This document shows positions 43,701 to 53,000 of a stretch of 64,000 nt of DNA, in pieces. Each line of letters begins with the position of its first letter. Position 1 is the first letter of the stretch. The translations under genes were made by a program, and so were the position numbers. The stretch covers positions 1,299,347 to 1,363,346 of the forward strand of contig BDGG01000009.1 of assembly GCA_001949185.1 (NCBI GenBank). Direction: 5' to 3'. Origin of the DNA: Ramazzottius varieornatus. Its lineage: Eukaryota > Tardigrada > Eutardigrada > Parachela > Ramazzottiidae. The notes under the pieces were generated by a model that saw nothing but the letters and a program-made list of their open reading frames with translations, was not told the origin of the DNA and searched no databases.

Positions 43701-45088
43701 GACTCTTTCAGGTTCGATTGTCATGTTTGACATGTTGTCGCACCAGCCAGATGCCAATCCGGAGAATGAGAGGAAGAACCCTATGGAAGCCTCCTTCTCC
43801 ACCATGTCCAATATTCTGGATGTGCCAGGCGAACTCCGCACCCCCGTCTCAGGCATCAGCCTTGTCGATCCTGATGCCAGGCCTGGATATAGCCGCCAAG
43901 GTAACTTGCATTAGGTTGCCTTGAAATATCCCCCGCTGGTTTCTTCAAGGAGCTTATTGGGACTGTGTATGACGGTACTTACCTGGGTCAGGTTCGTCAG
44001 CCCAGGTGACGGCGGACTATATAGTTCCTCCCTTCGGTGGAGCTGGTTATCCTTCGGTCAGGTAGTTTACACAGTCAACTCTCAAAATATTGTATCATAC
44101 TGGTTCAAGTCCTCTTCACATGAGGAATTGCTACTTGATAGGTATCCAGTTCTCAAGTTCAAACCGTCGGGATTCTTCGCCATCGGATCTCCGGTGGGCA
44201 TGTTCTTAGCTGTACGGGGTGTGACCAACATTGCGGAAGACTACTACCTTCCCACATGTCCGCGAGTCTACAATATCTTTCACCCGGTAAACCGGGCAGC
44301 AACGTTTGTCAAATGCATTCTGCACCAGTGTAGGTAATGCTTGTGTTTCATTGCTAGACGGATCCTGTGGCTTACCGAATCGAGCCCCTCCTCATTCCCG
44401 AGGCCTGTAAAGTTCCGCCATCGATGATCGACCACCATAAAGGACGCAAACGTCTTCATCTCGGTAAGCCTAAGGTTCATGGTCTATTTCTAGGCTCTAG
44501 TATAGCTGGCCTACATAGACTTCTCTGGCTTGTAACGCAGAAGTTCAGAGGAACATTGCTTCGGTGGCCTCGACACTCAAGACCAGGCTTCTGGATCCTG
44601 TGAGGATGCTGTCTAGCATGGTTGGCATTCCCGACTTTGCCAGCAGGTTCCGAGCCAAGGCTCAAGATGAGAAGCAGGAAGGCGTGAATGCCACCACGCC
44701 AACCGAAGAAAAAGTCAGAGGCGAACGAAGCAGTGAGTTTGGTCCAGCGGCACCCACGCCTTCCACCAGCACCAGGAACTCCTCGGATGGACAGATGCCC
44801 AAGATCAAGTCCTTTGGCATGCTGAATGGGGGTGAACGGATAGACTACGTTCTGCAAGAAGCGCCCTTGGAAAGCCTCAATCAGTACCTTTTCGCTCTTC
44901 ACAGCCACGCAGTCTACTGGTAATCAATAAGCACTTGTTCCTCTTTTATTGCATCACTTTCTTCAACTGAATGCTGTTATAGGGACTCTGAAGACACCCT
45001 TCTCTTCATGCTTCGCAAAATCATCGAGGTCGAAAGAGACAACATAACTGCTTCGACGGAGGAAGAAGAAAACGAGCCTTATATCTAA
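40784..45088 (+). CDS. DDHD-domain intracellular phospholipase A1 (DDHD2/SEC23IP type)
   Basis: Predicted 819-residue lipase. Exons: 40784-40955, 41121-41302, 41654-41709, 41898-42124, 42245-42438, 42580-42714, 42785-42894, 42959-43005, 43087-43270, 43332-43392, 43510-43615, 43712-43900, 44001-44061, 44142-44286, 44358-44463, 44541-44919, 44983-45088. A WWE-like segment (HWFFIRKD...WVPFTLHDS) is followed by a second WWE-related stretch, [11 protein letters not shown], the lipase nucleophile motif LAHSLGS, and the DDHD domain ([40 protein letters not shown]) carrying the four metal-binding-type residues. I see no SAM domain. Relatives act at the Golgi/ER exit sites or as neuronal triglyceride lipases. 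The serine-rich N terminus and its start are less certain; the first intron could alternatively begin within exon 1. Confidence 0.88.
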
Positions 45089-46022
45089 GTTGGCCTTTTT
45101 CTTCGAATGCATTTGTTTATACTAACGGGTGATTTACCTTTACCTTCAACCTTGACGAACGTAGTCTTTCTCCTTAATAAGTGCGCCCTCCGCAGACATC
45201 GGCTATATGACCCGCTGCCGAGGTGTTCCTGTGATTTGGTCAGCCGCGCCTTGTCTAGCCTTGCGGACAATAAGACATGTTGCCTTGTTCGTCTATAGCT
45301 TGGGGAAGGAAAGATGTTTGGCAGAGGTGGCGCACCGTGGTGCTTTGTCCAGATTTTCGACAAGACAATTCAAAGTCACTGGGCAATTCTGAAAGCAATT
45401 TGTGAGGGATTGCCGTCAAGGCCCCTCATCCCGCACTAGAATCCCTTGACGACTCACAGTCATAGTCCCATCCGTCCGAGTGCCGTGGCGATCTCGTGCT
45501 TGTGGTGGCTGACTTTCTCTGCGTCTCGTATCTACAAAAGCGGACCTGTCTAGGAGGTCCACCGTAGGTCGGGACATCTAGAGCTTTGTCCAGACTCTAG
45601 AGTCTAGTGTCCGGACAGCTCCCATGAAAATGGGCGGACATGATGACTAACCGAGGGGCGGAGCGTTGGTTCAATTTATCTCTTGATTGGTCGGAACATG
45701 GGCAGCAAAGTACGTACAGCCTTGCCTCTCTCTCCACTTTTGACTTCTCCCCACTCCGGTGCCAGACGGTTGGTTTGTATGGACATGGACGTCACGCTAC
45801 AAAGTCAAACGATTCATTGGGAATTTTTCTGGCGTGAGATGCTTGGGATGCGCCGCAGGGACAGGCAGCGGGTTTTTTTTGCCATGAAAATGGCTGCATG
45901 TCTTTCTGACTTTGTTTCCGCCGACTCGTCATTAGCATCTTGGTCAGTGATGCGTTTTCCTCCAGGAAGCGGATATGGGAGCGCCGCCCGTGTCAAGTCC
46001 AGCTCTCATTGTGGTCTGCAGA

Positions 46023-46083
46023 GAGAATTAACTTCTGAGATCATCGTGAGAGCGGCGTTTGACCGCTGAGCTATAACCAACAT
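46023..46083 (-). other. tRNA-like sequence, possible SINE head or tRNA pseudogene
   Basis: On the minus strand tagctcagcgg at 46073-46063 matches the polymerase III A box. A degenerate B-box-like agttaattctc lies at 46033-46023, spaced about as in a tRNA gene. I cannot fold a convincing acceptor or T stem, so it is not called as a tRNA. Confidence 0.3.
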
Positions 46084-46535
46084 ATCCCGATGAGTCCCGA
46101 CGAGCAGATGGACCACGGTGAATGTCGTCGTGTCAATTTGTCCGATGGGGAAGCTTGACCCGCTGTTTTGCCAGCACTTCGCCGCTCCGAAGTTCATAGC
46201 TAATTTTTATTCTCTTTGTTGCTCTGTTCGTCTGGTCTCTTTGAAAAGAATCTCGGTTGCCCGTCCACCAAAGTCTTTCTGCGTCGATGATGTTGGCAAT
46301 CAAATTTTAGGCACCGGAGTCTGCGCAACGTGCTGCGTGTTGCGCAACATGTTTGTCGATTAAGCTGAAGTGATCTTGCAGGAATCCGAAATTGCTGGCA
46401 ACTGTCGACCAGGCGGCGAGCAGGTAGACCTCAAAGCGGTGTCTTTCGAATGGACCGGGCTTCATTGAGGCCATTATGCTAGGCAGCAAGGGTCACACGC
46501 ACGGCGCCTAGTTTATCGGTCCAGACAAAATAAAG

Positions 46536-46611
46536 GGCCACCGGCCGAAAGCCGCAGCTGATAGATAAACTGACCAATCATTTAAGGCGTTTCCGCTTTC
46601 GGCCGGTGGTC
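46536..46611. repeat. 19-bp inverted repeat (76-bp hairpin or short fold-back element)
   Basis: 46536-46554 and 46593-46611 are reverse complements at 17 of 19 positions around a 38-base AT-richer centre. The arms are very GC-rich (ccggccgaaag core). No coding potential. Confidence 0.75.
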
Positions 46612-46912
46612 AATGGTTTTTTCCCGGCCGATAACTACGTGACGAGCGTGTACTGCTGGAAGTTACGTCACTTACGTACGGTTTGGTGTGCGGGTTCGGT
46701 TACGTTTGGGCACGGATGGGTTCGGACTGATCGCTCACTCAGCAAACGTGATTGGTGAAACGTCCACGGTCCGCTTCCTTCAACGGCTACTGTGAAGCTT
46801 CCACCGCTTCATCCGTTCTTCCCCAGTCTGATCTTGTTGCGACCTATTGATTGTTGCGACTTACTTTTCGCTGGGGCAATTGTGGTAGGTGCTGGAGCAA
46901 GATCGTTTCAAG

Positions 46913-48203
46913 ATGCAGAACATGGGAGCGTTGCCGCAGCGTGTCGAGGGAGCTGCCAGCAACCAGCTGGACAATCCGACTTCTTCCTTGTTCGTTGAGC
47001 TGCAGAAGATGCAACAAGGTAAGTCTCCTGTTACTTTACTCCACGCTGTGCCTGCAGACTACTCTTGAAAACAGCAATGTGTGTTCTTGAAAGCAGACAG
47101 CACTCGAATCACTGCCCGAAGTCAGGAACTAGAAGCGCAACTGAAGGAACTGCGTGAAGCTGTGGCGCAAGGTACGTACTTCCTCCCAACTGCTCAAATT
47201 CGTTCTTCATCAGCGCTCCTCCTACTTGCACAGGAAACGATCAAGAGAAGACTCTGGACCACGACAAGGACTCACTCTTCGGTAAGAACCTTCAAGCACG
47301 CTATGTGTGCTGAAAGGCTCCCAGTACTTAAACCGAAGCTTTTCGGGGTCACGGTCAACGTTTGGAGCTGTAAAAATCGTTATTGGAAAGACAATATTCA
47401 GCTCTCAAAAAGCGAGAAGATAGCGAAACAAAAAAACAAACAACTACCCATGGACAGACTTTCCTTTCTTTACATCTAAAGCGTTTGGAGTTTGGACCAT
47501 ACATCTGGTTGTCCTCCAGTCATTGCCAGTTTCCCGCTGGTTCAATTAAGGTGCTTGTTTTCTGGAAGCCCTGACGCTTGTCTTTCTTGTAGCCGAAGAT
47601 TACAAGACTTTTGGGAATATCGACGCTCTTCTAAAAGAACTCGAGCAGTAAGTCGACGTTGAATCTTCGCAACTTGAGCGGTACAGTTCCTTCCTGAACC
47701 TTTGGGAATCGAGTGAATTCTGTATTTTGCAATCGTATTCCTTTCTGTGTTTCCAGACTAAACGCCAAGGAACAAGAACTAAACACGGAAGTTAAACTTC
47801 TGTCGAAGAAGTCCGCAGATGCCATCCAGAAGAAAAAGATGATCAGGTACTCAAAGTCATCTGACGTACTTTGTTCTGGATTTGATGAAATGATAACAAT
47901 GTCATGCCTCCGCTTCTGCCTCCGCTCAGCACTTGCGGCTTCCACTCTGGAGAGAGTAACTCCAGACAAATGTTGGTCTTCTTCCAGGAGAGTTCATCTT
48001 CAAGAGTTGCTGCGCCTGATCAACTGTGGACAAGACATCACAAAGCACTACGTAAGTCGGTGGTTTCATAGCCGCTCCACAGAGTTTAGCCTGCCCAAAC
48101 GGTGATGGCTTCCCAGGTTGTGGATCTGCGCCACCAGATTACAGCTTTCGAAAAGGAAGTGGAGCATCTCAAGAAAGAAAGTCTTGTGGATAAATGGCGC
48201 TAA
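46913..48203 (+). CDS. unidentified coiled-coil protein
   Basis: 174-residue predicted protein. Exons: 46913-47018, 47097-47171, 47234-47281, 47593-47647, 47757-47846, 47988-48051, 48117-48203; all splice junctions are in phase and close on TAA. After a short N terminus (MQNMGALPQRVEG), nearly the whole protein is heptad-rich with many Glu, Lys, Leu and Gln (ELEAQLKELREAVAQ, NAKEQELNTEVKLL, ITAFEKEVEHLKKE), predicting a long coiled coil. It has no signal peptide or membrane segment. I do not recognise the family; small coiled-coil proteins of centrosomes, cilia or kinetochores are all possible. Its stop lies 34 bp from the CWF19L2 stop on the other strand. Confidence 0.7.
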
Positions 48204-48237
48204 AGGTAACCCACAAAGCTAAAAGCATTCAAAAGTG

Positions 48238-50921
48238 TCATGAAGGCTCTTCGTCAACATAAGTAAAGTCGAAGGATCTCCACATTTCCGTAAACTTTGT
48301 TACAGCTTTCATTTGTTCGTTGAAATTCGGTGTCATATTCTTGAGCCAGAGGCTGGGTGAAGCGTCAATCATTCCCCCGATGACTTCTCTGCCGAAATAA
48401 CTCGGAAACTTTCTTTCGTCTTCGATAATGTGTGCGTAACCTCCTTGCATTCCAAAGTCTACGGCAAAGTACGGAAAGTTCTTTGGTATCTGTAAAGAAA
48501 ACATCGCAACTTTACATTCCAGAATAATTTGATATTTCGATCCAGGAAAACTCAGAGAAGCTTCAGAAGATCGTTACCGCTTGTCGGATATTCTTTTTGG
48601 ATAAGTCGACCAGCTTGACATTGTTGGCCCATTCGCTTTCCGACTCTAGGATAGCCTTCTTAAAGTACATGGGCGCCGTACTGCCAGCGTCTTTGTCCAG
48701 AGGGACACACTCGATTCGGGTATGTGGGTGGCTCTTGAGGTTCATGACGGTCTCCATAAAGACACAATCCATGTCCTGTTGCAAGAACATGTTGGTCAGA
48801 GCTCGCCTGAAGCTCTGCATCTCCTCCCAGACATCCTCGTCCAGGCTTGTGCTGGCGGAGACATGCGGGATGGGACAAACGAGGCAGTGGCCTTCCGTCA
48901 GAGAAGCGTAGGGTGGAAGCACCAGTAAGGACTTTTTCCCCACGGCAATGATCGCATTCTTCGCCATCTTACCTGCAAAATTCCGAAACTATTACGAGAG
49001 GTCGCACGCGTCCCATACTATCGTGTGTGACAAAGGTGCAATTGTCAGCTACTTGAAGCGATCTGCAAAAAACGGTCGGTAAACACAACTGACGCATCTG
49101 TCAGGGATGTGCATACGGCAACCTAAGCATTTACTACGGCCAATAGGTGTACAAGTGCATGGAACGTGAGAACGGCTGGCTTTCCCATCTAATCATTGTT
49201 TGAACACTGTTCTCATTCAGTAGTAAAAAATTCCTTGTTTTGATTAGACTGATATGTGCTGTGAGTGGATTACCTCCTTCCATGCAGTACAAGCAAGAAG
49301 ACAGCGCTGAGCTCATCTGGCGGTGTTCCATGATGGCTTTGTCGCGGTCGGCCAAGCTCATCTGGTCCAGCGACTCTTTATTCAGCGCCTTCTTCATCAG
49401 TGCCTCATCCATGCCGTACTCGTCATCCACCTTCTCCGTCACTTTGCCGGCCATGCGAGCAAAGAAGGCGTTCTGGTCTTGGGCACTCTGCATCCGCTCC
49501 ATCGATACCAGCTCTATCAGCGAGTACTTGTCGTCGTCGGCAAAGTAACGCTGCCGTTCTCCGTCCTTGTCGTGGCTGGCCACCTTGGCCTTCTTAGCTT
49601 GGCCCGCTGCATGCATGGCGGAGGAAGAAGCCACAGGGTAGTGGAAGCCTTTAGCGTGGGCCCGTTGAAGTAGCACCCACTCTTTGGCAGGCTTTGACGA
49701 TACGGCATCTTTGGAAGAACCCTCTCGTGCCACACTGGCCGAAGCAATCTTGGCCCGTAACTGAGAGACCATCCCCGTGTCGCCCATCAACTCAGCCCGT
49801 AAGATGCGGGCATTTAACTGGTTCAGTTCGGCCTCGCTGAGAAAGACTTGCGCTTCAGGCCTTTCTTCACAGTCAATTTCGCCTGGGCAGCTTCCTGCCA
49901 CAGATGACGGAGACTTGTTATCTTCCTCCTTCCTAGCGGGTAACACCTTTGCTTTTCTTGAAGGTGAGTGGGAAGATGGTAGAGGCTTTCTAAAGGTTTG
50001 CGCACGCTGTGGGATGGCTTCACCTGGCTTAACGAACTTGGGTTTCTCGACAGATGTGTCTGTCCGCTCCGAGCCACTTCCACGCCGGTGGTATCGTTCT
50101 CTCGAGCGGCTTCGACTTCTTCTTCTGGATGAATCATCACGCCAATTTCTTTCATACCTGTCGCGCGGCCTGTCTCGACCCTGACGATCATCCCGACCGT
50201 CTCTGCTTCCAGCTGCCCCTTCGCGCTCCTCGGCGTCGCGGATTAGACCTTCCAAATAACTCAACGAGCCCCACCTTTCCGCCGCCATGTCTTCCATACT
50301 TCTCTTCTGATTCTTGGCTTGTTCAGCTAAGCGAGAATAGGACTTGCGCAGCCAGGAAAGTCCACCGTCGCCAAACTTGGCAGCTGAAGCTGACTCAACC
50401 GGAAGTGAAGCGTCAGCCACCGACTTGTCCTTCCTCGGCTCTGTGTCGCCCCGCACGAGTGGATTCAGCTCACGCGACTTGTAGACTCTTTCCGTCTCTG
50501 CAGCTTGGGCAGCCTTGACTTCAGCTCGTTTATGCAGAGAAGGCTTTCGCAGATCTTGTCGACTGACTGAAGGGAAGAGGAAGGAGCTTTCGTCCGAACC
50601 CATCCATTCGTGTCGTTTAGTCTCAACCGGAGTCAGGGCTAGGACGGTAGTGACAATGGGCTCATCCGATGGATTTGTTGAAACAGAGGGAAACAAGGGT
50701 TTGGCTACAGGTGTTGATGTCACTTCCGGTGGCACTGATGGGCCAACATCGGAGCTGACGTTCTCCTCCTCCGTCTTGGCGTCCTTGAAACAAAGCTTCT
50801 TCTCACGCCGCTCCTTCCTATGCTTCTCTTTCTTGGGTTTCCTCTTCTTGTCCGACTTGGAGCGTTCATCTGAAGAGGGCTCCGAGTCGTCATTCTTATC
50901 CTGCCAAACGACGTCGTCCAT
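48238..50921 (-). CDS. CWF19L2: CWF19-like protein 2
   Basis: Spliceosome-associated protein of about 764 residues, related to the yeast debranching-enzyme regulator Drn1/Cwf19. Exons (minus): 50921-49274, 48972-48578, 48489-48238. Exon 1 encodes a low-complexity Lys/Arg/Ser/Glu-rich N-terminal half (KKRKPKKEKHRKERREKK, arginine-serine runs) ending in the CwfJ N-terminal zinc motif SSCLYCMEGG. Exon 2 encodes the HIT-like CwfJ domain: SLTEGHCLVCPIPHV, LDEDVWEEMQSFRRAL, MDCVFMET, MYFKKAILESESEW. Exon 3 encodes the C-terminal domain FPYFAVDFGMQGGYAHIIED and EVIGGMID. The frame is open upstream to 51110, but MDDVVW is the likely start because upstream codons do not look coding. Confidence 0.94.
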
Positions 50922-51312
50922 AGTCTGAGTTATACACCTGTCAGGTACATGTATCAAGCTCGGACAAACCCACGTCCAATATGGTTTTATTACGATCTTA
51001 TTTCCACCCCTGCCCGGCCACAGTTTACCAGCCAGATCCCGTGGGAAGTAAAGTAAGGTGGCACGGAGATACGAGGATTCGAGGAATAACCCGAAACAAA
51101 GATAGATCAAAATGGCCAGAGCTTAGAGCGAGACACGCGATTCTGATTTCCATGACTCGATCAAAAAATTAATGTTGATTGATGTTATGGGACATATATG
51201 GGGTGACATGACATTATGGCACACACATGACAATCAAAAGCTGTGTCGTCACTGCGGCAATGACATCATCGCGCCAAGCTCTTCGATAGGTGGCAGTAAC
51301 AGTGGCAGACGA

Positions 51313-51872
51313 TCAAGACCAACGGAAGTAGCCACCTGCCCGTTGTCGGGAGTAGCCATTGTTCGTCTGTGAAGCGTGGATTGAATCTATCAAGACACGA
51401 CAGCTTAGATGAAGCTTCGGCGAGGCGAAATACTCTTCCCGCTGGATCTTTGTAAGCCTTACCGGTGTACAATTTCCATTGATTCTCGTGACGTCGGTTG
51501 ACCATCTCTGCCACCCTAATCGCTTGCGGCTGAATATTCACTTTTAGAGGAATATGGGTGTCTGTCACATTGTGACACACCCTAAATGAAAATAAGTAAA
51601 TTATTTCGGATTTTTGCCATCGTTAGAAAGGCATACAAATCTGATAAAATGTAAATGATGAGGGTAATCTTCACTCACGCTTTGGTGTGTTTTACTGAAC
51701 TTTCGGGCTGCACGCGAATACCGGCTTTGTCCGTGTTGAACTCCCGTGCATTGTTATATACGGAATGTAGAAGAAAATCAAGAGAATCAGGATACGATGG
51801 ATCGTGCGGAAGAGGAAGTGTCCGAGCGACTTCCTCTTTGGTGTGATGCACCGGCTTGTGAATGGCGACCAT
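51313..51872 (-). CDS. unidentified small protein
   Basis: 128-residue predicted protein. Exons (minus): 51872-51679, 51581-51463, 51386-51313, with good GT-AG sites and phases that close on TGA. It starts MVAIHKPVHHTKEEVARTL, continues through SYPDSLDFLLHSVYNN and AEMVNRRHENQWKLYT, and ends with NNGYSRQRAGGYFRW. There is no signal peptide or membrane segment; composition is rich in His, Tyr and Arg. If the last intron were retained, the frame would instead run to 51266. Ends like NGYSR...GGYF occur in several small ciliary microtubule inner proteins, but that is a loose resemblance and I do not assign a family. Confidence 0.5.
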
Positions 51873-53000
51873 TTATTACGCTAGCTCCACAATACCATAC
51901 CCTGTAGTACTGGTGTTATGAACAGTGTTAGTATTTCATCCGTTAGCAGAATGGCCGGGAAAGAACCGGGAAAGAAACAGCTAAGACAATTAGTACAGTC
52001 CCACCTATGGGAAAAAGATTGCCCTGATTTCCCTCTATGTTTCTATGGGTTAATTATTGACCATCATCGATGACCTTTGCACCCATATGTCGATCTTTCT
52101 TTACCAACACATTTCCCAATATTATTGTTTAACGGATTTGCCCTCGATGAGAATTCGCCTTTCAACCGGCCGGCTGGACACGGCTTTTTACGTTCGCAGC
52201 TATCTTGCCGTCATTTGGCGCAAATTTACCAATTTGATTCCAGCAAACCGATAAAAGAGTTCTCTACATTTGGTGGAACTTGATCGCGCAGTTCCTTGTT
52301 AGTTGCTACCTGTAGAAAGAGGCTGGCCTGCTTAAAGCCAATTATTATGCGGGATGTTTGCCGGCTGTTGAGTGCCAGTTTTGATCAACTGACTTGTTGT
52401 GCGATAAATGAGAGATCGAGGTGAATCTTTGTGTGCTGTGCATACAGGAGTGATGTCTATAGAGTCCATAGTCCCAAACTGGCATCGGGATGGACAGATC
52501 GACCGGGAAGAATGCAATAAGAAACCCGCGGCAGCTGGCAAACTTCCCACTCTGTTTCCGTATACTCTGATGGATCCACAATGGAAACGTCCGGCCGGCA
52601 AAACTTAGCCTGCTTAAAAGCCAGCCAAACACAAGTCAATGTGTAATGCTGAGAACGGAAATTTGCCATCTCTTAACCAACTGAGCATGATCGTAATCGA
52701 ATAATAATCGTTAGTCAACGTACGCGCTCTTTACTTGTCGATCTTTCCGCTGTCCTTTCTTGTGCTTCGCCTCCTTTCTTCTGCCGCTTCCGATGCTGCT
52801 GTTTATTTAATCCTGCCTGCTGTACGGGTACATGACAAATAAAGGAGCAAGCTCTTTGTGGACTTAGTTTGTCTAACAAGCCTCGTCGAGAACGATGCCG
52901 ACTTTCTTGCCGGGAACCCAGTCAGTAATCAGGCCTTTAACCGCCTTCGATCCTTGTCGCTTAATCTGACAGCTGAAATAAGTACCTCGTGGAAATCAAC
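51873..53000. other. intergenic, about 1.1 kb
   Basis: No gene seen. A short direct repeat (cctgcttaaa...gcca) occurs near 52329 and 52612, about 280 bp apart, and two ccggccgg-type cores lie nearby; insufficient to define an element. Confidence 0.4.

Larger units (their letters stand above)
45089..46912. other. intergenic, about 1.8 kb
   Basis: No gene recognised. Contains a 14-bp perfect palindrome near 45592, a tRNA-like segment on the minus strand (about 46023-46083) and an inverted repeat (46536-46611), both listed separately. Confidence 0.45.

Noticed and set aside
44100-44115. ggttcaagtcc resembling a tRNA B box
   Set aside because: No A box or cloverleaf around it, and it lies in a DDHD gene intron.
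45592-45605. 14-bp perfect palindrome agactctagagtct
   Set aside because: Too short to support an element or operator without other evidence.
49240-50928. Long plus-strand open frames opposite CWF19L2
   Set aside because: Antisense shadows of the long, low-complexity CWF19L2 exon 1, with no domain content.
50922-51110. Extended CWF19L2 start at 51110
   Set aside because: The upstream residues are hydrophobic and unlike the family; MDDVVW at 50921 begins the charged N terminus.
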